A stretch of DNA of 64,000 nucleotides from Rhynchopus euleeides. Lineage: Eukaryota > Euglenozoa > Diplonemea > Diplonemida > Diplonemidae. The position numbers were made by a program, and so were the translations under genes. Every line of letters begins with the position of its first letter. Within the stretch, counting starts at the first letter, position 1. The notes below the pieces were generated by a model that saw nothing but the letters and a program-made list of their open reading frames with translations, was not told the DNA's origin and did not search any database. The DNA lies in the NCBI GenBank assembly GCA_963210315.1, contig OY723239.1, forward strand, positions 372,001 to 436,000, given 5' to 3'. This document shows, piece by piece, positions 29,801-39,512 of this stretch.

Positions 29801-31064
29801 CAGCATGCCGGAGACCAATAGAATCCGCTGAGCAGCCCCCAACTTTCCTGAGCAGCCCCCAGGTAATCCAGGCACAGGATGACCCGTTCCGACCCATTTG
29901 CACCCTGCCGGATGCCCGATCAGCATGCCGGAGACCAATAGAATCCGCTGAGCAGCCCCCAACTTTCCTGAGCAGCCCCCAGGTATTCCAGGCACAGGAT
30001 GACCCGTTCCGACCCATTTGCACCCTGCCGGATGCCCGATCAGCATGCCGGAGACCAATAGAATCCGCTGAGCAGCCCCCAACTTTCCTGAGCAGCCCCC
30101 AGGTAATCCAGGCACAGGATGACCCGTTCCGACCCATTTGCACCCTGCCGGATGCCCGATCAGCATGCCGGAGACCAATAGAATCCGCTGAGCAGCCCCC
30201 AACTTTCCTGAGCAGCCCCCAGGTAATCCAGGCACAGGATGACCCGTTCCGACCCATTTGCACCCTGCCGGATGCCCGATCAGCATGCCGGAGACCAATA
30301 GAATCCGCTGAGCAGCCCCCAACGTTCCTGAGCAGCCCCCAGGTAATCCAGGCACAGGATGACCCGTTCCGACCCATTTGCACCCTGCCGGATGCCCGAT
30401 CAGCATGCCGGAGACCAATAGAATCCGCTGAGCAGCCCCCAACTTTCCTGAGCAGCCCCCAGGTATTCCAGGCACAGGATGACCCGTTCCGACCCATTTG
30501 CACCCTGCCGGATGCCCGATCAGCATGCCGGAGACCAATAGAATCCGCTGAGCAGCCCCCAACTTTCCTGAGCAGCCCCCAGGTATTCCAGGCACAGGAT
30601 GACCCGTTCCGACCCATTTGCACCCTGCCGGATGCCCGATCAGCATGCCGGAGACCAATAGAATCCGCTGAGCAGCCCCCAACTTTCCTGAGCAGCCCCC
30701 AGGTAATCCAGGCACAGGATGACCCGTTCCGACCCATTTGCACCCTGCCGGATGCCCGATCAGCATGCCGGAGACCAATAGAATCCGCTGAGCAGCCCCC
30801 AACATTCCTGAGCAGCCCCCAGGTAATCCAGGCACAGGATGACCCGTTCCGACCCATTTGCACCCTGCCGGATGCCCGATCAGCATGCCGGAGACCAATA
30901 GAATCCGCTGAGCAGCCCCCGACTTTCCTGAGCAGCCCCCAGGTAATCCAGGCACAGGATGACCCGTTCCGACCCGTGTCCACCCTGCCGGATACCCGAT
31001 CAGCATGCCGGAGACCAATAGAATCCGCTGAGCAGCCCCCAACTTTCCTGAGCAGCCCCCAGGG
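26864..31064. repeat. Satellite C 35-monomer (4.2-kb) block between G insertions
   Basis: A single extra G turns CAGGTATTCC into CAGGGTATTCC at 14948-14950, 15429-15431, 18560-18562, 26861-26863 and 31062-31064. The last two are 4201 bp apart, which is 35 monomers plus the inserted base. The monomer order that follows each is shared: a CTGACGGAT variant, then a GCAGACCCC variant. A further rare change, GATGCCGGATC, occurs at 28233 and 33394, 43 monomers apart. Inside the next block an 8-monomer segment is repeated, with GCAGACCCC copies 960 bp apart at about 31994 and 32954. Confidence 0.8.
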
Positions 31065-34000
31065 TATTCCAGGCACAGGATGACCCGTTCCGACCCATTT
31101 GCACCCTGCCGGATGCCCGATCAGCATGCCGGAGACCAATAGAATCCGCTGAGCAGCCCCCAACTTTCCTGAGCAGCCCCCAGGTAATCCAGGCACAGGA
31201 TGACCCGTTCCGACCCATTTGCACCCTGCCGGATGCCCGATCAGCATGCCGGAGACCAATAGAATCCGCTGAGCAGCCCCCGACTTTCCTGAGCAGCCCC
31301 CAGGTAATCCAGGCACAGGATGACCCGTTCCGACCCGTGTCCACCCTGCCGGATACCCGATCAGCATGCCGGAGACCAATAGAATCCGCTGAGCAGCCCC
31401 CAACTTTCCTGAGCAGCCCCCAGGTATTCCAGGCACAGGATGACCCGTTCCGACCCATTTGCACCCTGACGGATGCCCGATCAGCATGCCGGAGACCAAT
31501 AGAATCCGCTGAGCAGCCCCCAACTTTCCTGAGCAGCCCCCAGGTAATCCAGGCACAGGATGACCCGTTCCGACCCATTTGCACCCTGCCGGATGCCCGA
31601 TCAGCATGCCGGAGACCAATAGAATCCGCTGAGCAGCCCCCGACTTTCCTGAGCAGCCCCCAGGTAATCCAGGCACAGGATGACCCGTTCCGACCCGTGT
31701 CCACCCTGCCGGATACCCGATCAGCATGCCGGAGACCAATAGAATCCGCTGAGCAGCCCCCGACTTTCCTGAGCAGCCCCCAGGTAATCCAGGCACAGGA
31801 TGACCCGTTCCGACCCGTGTCCACCCTGCCGGATACCCGATCAGCATGCCGGAGACCAATAGAATCCGCTGAGCAGCCCCCGACTTTCCTGAGCAGCCCC
31901 CAGGTAATCCAGGCACAGGATGACCCGTTCCGACCCATTTGCACCCTGCCGGATGCCCGATCAGCATGCCGGAGACCAATAGAATCCGCTGAGCAGACCC
32001 CGACTTTCCTGAGCAGCCCCCAGGTAATCCAGGCACAGGATGACCCGTTCCGACCCGTGTCCACCCTGCCGGATACCCGATCAGCATGCCGGAGACCAAT
32101 AGAATCCGCTGAGCAGCCCCCAACGTTCCTGAGCAGCCCCCAGGTAATCCAGGCACAGGATGACCCGTTCCGACCCATTTGCACCCTGCCGGATGCCCGA
32201 TCAGCATGCCGGAGACCAATAGAATCCGCTGAGCAGCCCCCGACTTTCCTGAGCAGCCCCCAGGTAATCCAGGCACAGGATGACCCGTTCCGACCCGTGT
32301 CCACCCTGCCGGATACCCGATCAGCATGCCGGAGACCAATAGAATCCGCTGAGCAGCCCCCAACTTTCCTGAGCAGCCCCCAGGTATTCCAGGCACAGGA
32401 TGACCCGTTCCGACCCATTTGCACCCTGACGGATGCCCGATCAGCATGCCGGAGACCAATAGAATCCGCTGAGCAGCCCCCAACTTTCCTGAGCAGCCCC
32501 CAGGTAATCCAGGCACAGGATGACCCGTTCCGACCCATTTGCACCCTGCCGGATGCCCGATCAGCATGCCGGAGACCAATAGAATCCGCTGAGCAGCCCC
32601 CGACTTTCCTGAGCAGCCCCCAGGTAATCCAGGCACAGGATGACCCGTTCCGACCCGTGTCCACCCTGCCGGATACCCGATCAGCATGCCGGAGACCAAT
32701 AGAATCCGCTGAGCAGCCCCCGACTTTCCTGAGCAGCCCCCAGGTAATCCAGGCACAGGATGACCCGTTCCGACCCGTGTCCACCCTGCCGGATACCCGA
32801 TCAGCATGCCGGAGACCAATAGAATCCGCTGAGCAGCCCCCGACTTTCCTGAGCAGCCCCCAGGTAATCCAGGCACAGGATGACCCGTTCCGACCCATTT
32901 GCACCCTGCCGGATGCCCGATCAGCATGCCGGAGACCAATAGAATCCGCTGAGCAGACCCCGACTTTCCTGAGCAGCCCCCAGGTAATCCAGGCACAGGA
33001 TGACCCGTTCCGACCCGTGTCCACCCTGCCGGATACCCGATCAGCATGCCGGAGACCAATAGAATCCGCTGAGCAGCCCCCAACTTTCCTGAGCAGCCCC
33101 CAGGTATTCCAGGCACAGGATGACCCGTTCCGACCCATTTGCACCCTGCCGGATGCCCGATCAGCATGCCGGAGACCAATAGAATCCGCTGAGCAGCCCC
33201 CAACGTTCCTGAGCAGCCCCCAGGTAATCCAGGCACAGGATGACCCGTTCCGACCCATTTGCACCCTGCCGGATGCCCGATCAGCATGCCGGAGACCAAT
33301 AGAATCCGCTGAGCAGCCCCCAACTTTCCTGAGCAGCCCCCAGGTAATCCAGGCACAGGATGACCCGTTCCGACCCATTTGCACCCTGCCGGATGCCGGA
33401 TCAGCATGCCGGAGACCAATAGAATCCGCTGAGCAGCCCCCAACGTTCCTGAGCAGCCCCCAGGTAATCCAGGCACAGGATGACCCGTTCCGACCCATTT
33501 GCACCCTGCCGGATGCCCGATCAGCATGCCGGAGACCAATAGAATCCGCTGAGCAGCCCCCAACTTTCCTGAGCAGCCCCCAGGTATTCCAGGCACAGGA
33601 TGACCCGTTCCGACCCATTTGCACCCTGCCGGATGCCCGATCAGCATGCCGGAGACCAATAGAATCCGCTGAGCAGCCCCCAACTTTCCTGAGCAGCCCC
33701 CAGGTATTCCAGGCACAGGATGACCCGTTCCGACCCATTTGCACCCTGCCGGATGCCCGATCAGCATGCCGGAGACCAATAGAATCCGCTGAGCAGCCCC
33801 CAACTTTCCTGAGCAGCCCCCAGGTAATCCAGGCACAGGATGACCCGTTCCGACCCATTTGCACCCTGCCGGATGCCCGATCAGCATGCCGGAGACCAAT
33901 AGAATCCGCTGAGCAGCCCCCAACATTCCTGAGCAGCCCCCAGGTAATCCAGGCACAGGATGACCCGTTCCGACCCATTTGCACCCTGCCGGATGCCCGA

Positions 34001-35543
34001 TCAGCATGCCGGAGACCAATAGAATCCGCTGAGCAGCCCCCGACTTTCCTGAGCAGCCCCCAGGTAATCCAGGGACAGGATGACCCGTTCCGACCCGTGT
34101 CCACCCTGCCGGATACCCGATCAGCATGCCGGAGACCAATAGAATCCGCTGAGCAGCCCCCAACTTTCCTGAGCAGCCCCCAGGTATTCCAGGCACAGGA
34201 TGACCCGTTCCGACCCATTTGCACCCTGCCGGATGCCCGATCAGCATGCCGGAGACCAATAGAATCCGCTGAGCAGCCCCCGACTTTCCTGAGCAGCCCC
34301 CAGGTAATACAGGCACAGGATGACCCGTTCCGACCCGTGTCCACCCTGCCGGATACCCGATCAGCATGCCGGAGACCAATAGAATCCGCTGAGCAGCCCC
34401 CAACTTTCCTGAGCAGCCCCCAGGTATTCCAGGCACAGGATGACCCGTTCCGACCCATTTGCACCCTGCCGGATGCCCGATCAGCATGCCGGAGACCAAT
34501 AGAATCCGCTGAGCAGCCCCCAACGTTCCTGAGCAGCCCCCAGGTAATCCAGGCACAGGATGACCCGTTCCGACCCATTTGCACCCTGCCGGATGCCCGA
34601 TCAGCATGCCGGAGACCAATAGAATCCGCTGAGCAGCCCCCGACTTTCCTGAGCAGCCCCCAGGTAATCCAGGCACAGGATGACCCGTTCCGACCCGTGT
34701 CCACCCTGCCGGATACCCGATCAGCATGCCGGAGACCAATAGAATCCGCTGAGCAGCCCCCAACTTTCCTGAGCAGCCCCCAGGTATTCCAGGCACAGGA
34801 TGACCCGTTCCGACCCATTTGCACCCTGCCGGATACCCGATCAGCATGCCGGAGACCAATAGAATCCGCTGAGCAGCCCCCAACTTTCCTGAGCAGCCCC
34901 CAGGTATTCCAGGCACAGGATGACCCGTTCCGACCCATTTGCACCCTGCCGGATACCCGATCAGCATGCCGGAGACCAATAGAATCCGCTGAGCAGCCCC
35001 CAACCTTCCTGAGCAGCCCCCAGGTAATCCAGGCACAGGATGACCCGTTCCGACCCATTTGCACCCTGCCGGATGCCTAATCAGCATGCCGGAGACCAAT
35101 AGAATCCGCTGAGCAGCCCCCAAGTTTCCTGAGCAGCCCCCAGGTATTCCAGGCACAGGATGACCCGTTCCGACCCATTTGCACCCTGCCGGACACCCGA
35201 TCAGCATGCCGGAGACCAATAGAATCCGCTGAGCAGCCCCCGACTTTCCTGAGCAGCCCCCAGGTAATCCAGGCACAGGATGACCCGTTCCGACCCGTGT
35301 CCACCCTGCCGGATACCCGATCAGCATGCCGGAGACCAATAGAATCCGCTGAGCAGCCCCCAACATTCCTGAGCAGCCCCCAGGTACTCCAGGCACAGGA
35401 TGACCCGTTCCGACCCATTTGCACCCTGCCGGATGCCCCATCAGCATGCCGGAGACCAATAGAATCCGCTGAGCAGCCCCCGACGTTCCTGAGCAGCCCC
35501 CAGGTATTCCAGGCACAGGACGACCCATTCTGACCCATTTGCA

Positions 35544-35682
35544 TTGGTCGCTCACAGCTCGCAGAGGTCGCTCCGCACCAAAAAAGCGTCGCTCACCGCG
35601 ACCAGACGCCGAGAATTTCAACTCATAGCAGCCAGAAGTCAGCACAGGAGTATCTAGCCGTCGGCTTTTCGTCCTGCCCAAC
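35544..35682. other. Satellite-to-island transition and 5' flank of small ORF
   Basis: Homology to satellite C ends at about 35543 (GCACCC becomes GCATTG). The next 139 bp are unique, with GTCGCTC repeated three times (35548, 35569 and 35587). No TATA-like box or recognisable RNA gene is seen. It would act as the 5' flank of the ORF starting at 35683. Confidence 0.5.
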
Positions 35683-35862
35683 ATGGCACCCTCAGGAGGC
35701 GTGCACTCCAACACTCTTTACAGTATGTTAAATGGAGGCATGCCCCTCACCACTCAGCTGCTGATGAGAGGTGGACCACACGTCAAGGACGTGCCAGGTA
35801 CCACCTACTCACCAGGAGCTGCTCTGCCTTGGGAGCAGAGAATGGGGTTTAACATGCAGTAA
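35683..35862 (+). CDS. Small hypothetical protein, 59 residues
   Basis: An ATG in a strong Kozak-like context (CCAACATGG, A at -3 and G at +4) opens a 60-codon frame ending in TAA. The product begins MAPSGGVHSNTLYSMLNGG and is rich in Gly, Met and Leu. It has no clear signal peptide or membrane segment, no homopolymer runs and no repeats, so it reads as ordinary protein rather than satellite translation. I do not recognise the family. The stop codon is followed one base later by a perfect 11-bp hairpin. The gene is convergent with the DUF3431-like gene, with 294 bp between the stops. It could be a complete small gene, a last exon of a longer one, or chance. Coding potential rests only on start context, composition and the hairpin placement. 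Confidence 0.45.
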   Translation: MAPSGGVHSNTLYSMLNGGMPLTTQLLMRGGPHVKDVPGTTYSPGAALPWEQRMGFNMQ

Positions 35863-35863
35863 C

Positions 35864-35899
35864 CCCTCCAGACAGTGCAGATGTGCTGTGTCTGGAGGG
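35864..35899 (+). terminator. Perfect hairpin just after the small ORF
   Basis: CCCTCCAGACA (35864-35874) pairs perfectly with TGTCTGGAGGG (35889-35899) around a 14-nt loop. It starts one base after the TAA of the 59-residue ORF. In a eukaryote this would more likely be a 3'-UTR processing or stability element than an intrinsic terminator; it does not match the histone stem-loop as I know it. The role is inferred from position only. Confidence 0.5.
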
Positions 35900-35973
35900 T
35901 CCCAGAACCCTTAGAAAACCCCCCCTATATTGGCCCTGTGGCCCCCCCAGCCCATTTTTCAGCACCAAATTGG

Positions 35974-36100
35974 AAATTTTGGACCCCAAAATTTCGTCCA
36001 AAAATCAGTTTTTCCTGGGTGTGGGTGTGTCTGGGGCCGGGAAAATGGTGTTTTGGGCGAAATTTTGGGAAAAAAATTTTCGATTTTTTTTTTCGAAAAT
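35974..36100. other. AT-rich cluster of inverted repeats between convergent genes
   Basis: Three nested inverted repeats lie between the two convergent stop codons: AAATTTTGG/CCAAAATTT around ACC at 35974-35994; CCCAAAATTTCG (35985-35996) against CGAAATTTTGGG (36058-36069); and ATTTTCG/CGAAAAT around a T-rich loop at 36076-36100. They could form structured 3' ends for either gene or be the remains of a small mobile element. Confidence 0.5.
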
Positions 36101-36156
36101 GGTAAAGTCCGCAGCCAGGGGGGAACGGTTTTTTCGCATCTGATTGCGCGTTTAAA

Positions 36157-37908
36157 TTATACAAACGGGCAGCATTTAATTCCGGGTACTTCCGGATACT
36201 CAGGAAATATTCCGTAGAGTGATTTCTGGTATGGGTTCGTGGCCTTGTATGCGCAGAGATTTTTGCCGCAACCGCTCCCTCGAAACTTGCCACCCTCTAC
36301 CACAGTGCCCTGGAGGGTGTCCCGCACGCGGGCTGCGTATGTCGTGTCCTCGAGGATGTCGTTCGACTGGAAGCACTCCGGCACCAGCCTGTGCACGTCC
36401 ATCACCGCGTCCTTCCCCATCGCGAAGTGCCACATGTACTCCCAGAAGAGCCCCGTCGTGTTGCCGTGCCGCACCAGGTTCTGCGCCTTGCCTGAAAAGA
36501 AGGTCGCGTTGTCGCGCACGAACTCCTCGGGGAGGATGAACTGCGCCGATGTCGGCGCCACCGCACGGTTTGGGGTTGGGCTGCCGCCGAAGAAGCGCGA
36601 CCACAGGTTGGAGACCGACGACCAGAAGGGCGCGTGCTGCCACAGCCCAGGGGCGTGCACCTCCGGGTGCAGCGGCAGGTAGCCTCTGTAGCGCGAGCCG
36701 CACCGCATCCCCCTCGCAAGCAGCTCTGTGATGTTGCGCTCCCCCTGGTGCCACGCCTGCTGGTGCCCGTGGATGAAGGCGACGGACCGTGCAACAGGCT
36801 TGTGCGGGTCCAGGTCCGCCAGGTAGCCCACGTAGCCGAGTGACTCGTGGCAGGATTTCGACTGCGCCTTGACGCACGCACGCGCCGATGTCCAGACCTT
36901 GTAACCGTGGTCCAGCAGCAGCGTGTCGACGTTCTGCCGCTCCCCGCCGATCACCACAAGCATGTCATCCACATGCTGCCCGTGCGGCTTCCACCGCCAC
37001 CGCCCCTGGCTGTTCGAACCTTCGCACATGGTCTCGTTGCAGGTTGTGTTCGACGTCGGGGCCCGCACAGTTTCCGGTGCCGCGCTCGCCTGTGCAGGCT
37101 CAGCGGTGCCAGGTGATGACGTCTCATTGGTGTCGGTGTCCTCCCAGTCCTGCGATTCCAGCTCATTCACGCGCTGCTGCAGCAGGCCCTGTGCGGGGTG
37201 GGGTGGGGTGGGGTGGGGTGGGGTGGGGTGGGGGGGAGTCTTGCTCGGTCAGAGGATACAAAGGAGATAGGGGGAGGGGGAGGTCAGTTCATCCAGGTCT
37301 GCTTGTAGTATCAGTTCGCGTGCGGAGGGGCTGGAGCGGGGAACAAAGAGACACAAATCCTGCTGTGAGTTGTGCGGTGTTTCCCCTCAGCCCCCCTTCC
37401 AACCTTTCGTATTGCAAGTGGTAGTAAAAAGAAAAACACGACAGGTCAGATCGCCCGTCCTTCCTCGACCTCACGACTCCCCCCTACGCACCTACGGTGC
37501 TCAAACAAGTTTGTGGTGGGGTGGGGTGGGGTGGGGTGGGGTGCCCGAGAGTGGGTGTCGGGGCCAGTGCCAGACAGCTCAAAATGTGTACCAAATCGCC
37601 GCCCAGATCGGGAGCGGGGGTGGCCTTTGGCACTGGCCCATCTGTTGGCTCCTTCTGGCGCACAGGCGCATCACAACAAAACCTACACGTGTGCGCCATA
37701 CCTCTGCGACTCGGGACCGGCTCAGCTGTGCCTCCAGCTGCTGGATTCTCCCTTCAGCGCGTCTGCTCCGTTTGCTTCCCGTGAACGACTCGGCCCGACC
37801 GAACAGTTCCCACGCTACGACAGCCACAAACAAGCACTGCAGGATGAATTGGTATGGGGGCGTCCATGCTCGTGGGCTGGGGGGTCCCTTTGTGTTGAGC
37901 GGAAGCAT
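36157..37908 (-). CDS. DUF3431-like type II membrane protein, two exons, 412 residues
   Basis: Exon 1 is 37908-37702 (69 codons). The intron is 37701-37189, phase 0, with donor GAG|GTATGG and acceptor GCACAG|GGC. Exon 2 is 37188-36157, ending in TAA. The join gives 412 residues. Residues 21-36 are a hydrophobic anchor (FILQCLFVAVVAWELF). Residues about 50-85 form a coiled coil that runs unbroken across the splice junction, which supports the join. The rest looks lumenal, with N-X-S/T sequons near residues 90, 116, 120, 221, 296 and 312 and many cysteines. Residues 184-217 (ESLGYVGYLADLD then AFIHGHQQAWHQ), the AQFILPEEF segment near 284 and FWEYMWHFAMG near 317 match my memory of the DUF3431 pattern, a family of unknown function often likened to glycosyltransferases. 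This is a likely Golgi or surface enzyme; substrate unknown. Starting at the GTG at 37170 would lose the anchor, so I reject it. Confidence 0.75.
37195..37236. repeat. (GGGGT)n microsatellite 1
   Basis: About eight GGGGT units end in a G run on the + strand. On the gene's sense strand this is the CCCCA pyrimidine tract just before the splice acceptor. The + strand has G4 potential. The repeat is not an end-located telomere: it is short and internal. Confidence 0.9.
37515..37542. repeat. (GGGGT)n microsatellite 2
   Basis: A second run of five to six GGGGT units in the same orientation lies inside the same intron, about 320 bp upstream of microsatellite 1 in gene order. Confidence 0.9.
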
Positions 37909-38231
37909 GGCCTCGGGACAGCGTGGCCTGAGGGGGTGGTGGTGGTGGTGGTGGTGTCGGGATTGGAGAGAAGGCGAGGGCGCCCCCACGCCCTTCGCGG
38001 CTCTCAGAATGTGCAGGTGGTGCCGAGGCCTGGGGGAGGGGGTGCTGGTCACAACAACACGGCCGATTGTTTTCCTTCGGAGAACTGAGAGGGGAAATCC
38101 GTGCGTAGCAGGGCCATCAAGGTGGAGGAGGTGGCAAGCTCGTCTCACCCATAGCTCGAGCTTCTTTGAAGAGAACGGGACCTGTCGAAGGGTTTGGGGT
38201 GACTAAAGACAGGCATACGGCACAGGGGGGT

Positions 38232-38252
38232 CTGGGGGGCGGAGCCCCCCAG
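38232..38252. other. GC-rich 9-bp hairpin
   Basis: CTGGGGGGC and GCCCCCCAG are perfect reverse complements separated by GGA. The very tight 3-nt loop would be stable as RNA or cruciform DNA. It lies in the intergenic stretch upstream of the DUF3431-like gene; no function can be assigned. Confidence 0.7.
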
Positions 38253-38455
38253 CCGCCGGAGGCCACGGTAGTGTACGTCCGCCCCTTCGCGGCCTGCGTT
38301 TTCTCGGGGTTTCACAAAGAAACTGGACAGAAAAACGGTCGGGGAAGTTGCTCGCAGTCTGTGGGCATGAGTCCACTCTCAGCTGCAGGGCTGCCCAGCC
38401 GCCACCAGTTTTCTCCCTCCCGGATTTTTCCCGGAAATCTTTTTTTTCCTTACAG

Positions 38456-38513
38456 GGGGGGTTTGATCGTCGAGAGGGAATGGAAAAGTAAATCTCCCAG
38501 CACCTTCTCGCAA
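38456..38513. repeat. Dispersed repeat, copy 1
   Basis: The stretch GGGGGTTTGATCGTCGAG through ATGGAAAAG to CTCCCAGCACC recurs in the same orientation at about 43683-43738 with scattered substitutions and small indels. The copies flank the cyclase gene and the inverted duplication, about 5.2 kb apart. They may be remnants of one transposable element, or simply a local duplication. Confidence 0.7.
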
Positions 38514-38848
38514 TGTTAGTCCTTTTTGTAGTCACTACACCAGATATGTTGAACAAGGCAGATGAATGCACAACGGGAGGGTGTGTAGCAGTTGTCTGTC
38601 AGTGGCTCGGTGGTTGGACCGCAATACAGTATCACTAAAACACAACCAGTTTTTCTTACAGGGGGGGGGGGGGGTAGGGGGGGTCAAATGCCACCCTTTT
38701 ACGTGGACAAACACGATTTTTCAAAAAAACCGGCGCAGAGGCCCCAAAGCCCCCGTAAACCCTCCAAACCCCCCCAGATCGGTCCGGAAACCCATCGAAC
38801 CCCACTTTTCCACCATTCCGGGCACCTCAGGTGCCCGAATTGGGGTAC

Positions 38849-39054
38849 CTAAATTTTGTGCCACCGTTTGGTACCGTACAGTGCCACTGTGTGGGAGGTT
38901 GGAAAAGAAAATGCCCCAACACACCACATCTGAGGGTTGCAATGCATGTTGCTTGCCAACCACGTCATCCGGTGGGTGTCAGGCGCTATGTAGGTGGCAT
39001 TAGCCAGGTCTTCGATGTGTTCTGGCTTGTATATATACCTCCCTGCCACCATGC
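38849..39054 (-). pseudogene. Outward-reading ORF end in left arm
   Basis: On the minus strand the left arm encodes about 60 residues running from YIYKPEHIEDL through WLASNMHCNPQMWCVGAF to a stop after KRWHKI. The same residues are encoded on the + strand by the right arm. The composition is protein-like and not repetitive, which suggests that a real C-terminal exon was duplicated. The open frame continues upstream into the loop without a convincing start. I do not recognise the family. Confidence 0.3.
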
Positions 39055-39179
39055 ACCGGGAGGCTGCCTGTAGGTACGGAACAGTCCAGATGGTCGTGTG
39101 ATTCCTGTGCAGCAGTGCTCCACAACCGGGATGTGTTGACAACGACTGTTGCAACACGAGCTGTACATTCCGGGAACAC

Positions 39180-39512
39180 ATGAAGTGCGCTGTCGTGGTA
39201 CCCATTGTGCCAGAATTGGTAGTTGCTGCGGTCTACTTTGCCTGGCCCAAGAGCACTGGTACTGAACGGTGCAATATGCGTGGCGCGGTGAATACAACGG
39301 AAGCGCGCAAAGTCAATACAGCTCTCGGATGGCGGGTGGTGGTGCCACTAGTGTGTGACGTTCACTCGAGGATACAACGCATCACAATGAATCAGCAACC
39401 GTGGACCGAGTACAATACGCTCTCTGTGGCTGGTGTGGGGGACAAAGGCAGTGCCTGTGCCGCAGGCAGGGAGGTATATATACAAGCCAGAACACATCGA
39501 AGACCTGGCTAA
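39180..39512 (+). CDS. Hypothetical ORF spanning the loop and right arm
   Basis: A 110-codon frame opens with an ATG (MKCAVVVPIVPELVVAAVYF) and ends inside the right arm. Its N-terminus is hydrophobic and could be a signal or membrane segment. It overlaps the better-looking outward frame of the right arm in another phase, so at most one of the two is real. Low confidence. Confidence 0.15.
   Translation: MKCAVVVPIVPELVVAAVYFAWPKSTGTERCNMRGAVNTTEARKVNTALGWRVVVPLVCDVHSRIQRITMNQQPWTEYNTLSVAGVGDKGSACAAGREVYIQARTHRRPG

Larger units (their letters stand above)
3505..35543. repeat. Satellite C (120-bp tandem repeat), 266 monomers
   Basis: Monomers of 120 bp start at GAGCAGCCCC (first at 3506, last full one ending at 35470, then 73 bp of a final copy). 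Each monomer holds a short internal direct repeat, TGAGCAGCCCCCA, twice 21 bp apart. Two subfamilies differ by linked changes: ATTTGC with GATGCC, and GTGTCC with GATACC. Other variable sites are A/G and T/G/A/C in CCCCCRACNTTCC, and A/T in GGTAWTCC. Four copies carry a 10-bp duplication and five carry one extra G. These account for the whole departure from 120-bp register. Monomers at the left edge match the consensus, while the last several on the right (about 34.8-35.5 kb) are clearly diverged. Because 120 is divisible by three, frames on both strands stay open for thousands of codons. I read these as non-coding: frames overlap on both strands, and the 1-bp and 10-bp changes shift them. Confidence 0.97.
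37189..37701 (-). other. Intron of the DUF3431-like gene with CCCCA microsatellites
   Basis: This is a 513-nt phase-0 intron. On the gene strand its 3' pyrimidine tract is a (CCCCA)n array at 37236-37195, ending in GCACAG. A second CCCCA tract lies at 37542-37515. The splice sites are inferred from coiled-coil continuity and GT-AG consensus. A short internal exon after an AG downstream of the second tract cannot be excluded. Confidence 0.65.
37909..38659. other. Non-coding 5' flank of the DUF3431-like gene
   Basis: About 750 bp with no supported gene. A (GGT)n tract lies at about 37935-37957, just upstream of the minus-strand start; read on the minus strand it would give a run of His codons, but no start in that frame leads convincingly to a protein. 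The stretch also holds a GC-rich hairpin at 38232-38252 and one copy of a dispersed repeat at 38456-38513. Two pyrimidine-rich CTTACAG motifs (ending at about 38453 and 38658) look like 3' splice sites on the + strand, but I found no convincing exon after them. Confidence 0.5.

Noticed and set aside
35544..35682. tRNA or small RNA gene after satellite C
   Set aside because: The GTCGCTC repeats do not fold into a cloverleaf, and I see no A/B box pair or other RNA gene signal.
3408..35714. Giant ORFs of up to 3812 codons on both strands of satellite C
   Set aside because: The period of 120 bp keeps any stop-free frame open. Several frames on both strands are open at once, the ORFs run into satellite A or unique DNA at their ends, and the 1-bp and 10-bp insertions shift frames. 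No non-repetitive N- or C-terminal domain is attached.
36200..37116. Other ORFs overlapping the DUF3431-like gene on both strands
   Set aside because: They are shadow frames of a GC-rich coding exon. They are Arg/Ala/Pro-rich and lack domain-like segments.
36157..37170. DUF3431-like gene starting at GTG 37170 as a single-exon gene
   Set aside because: The coiled coil continues upstream to a GCACAG acceptor, and an exon with a membrane anchor and ATG joins in phase. A GTG start is unlikely in a eukaryotic nuclear gene.
37195..37236. Interstitial telomere (GGGGT repeats)
   Set aside because: Short, internal, and inside an intron where the complement serves as a pyrimidine tract. There is no extended telomeric array.
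37579..38148. Long 189-codon minus ORF including a run of His
   Set aside because: Only the part from the ATG at 37908 to the donor at 37702 is used. The His run comes from a GGT microsatellite upstream of the start.
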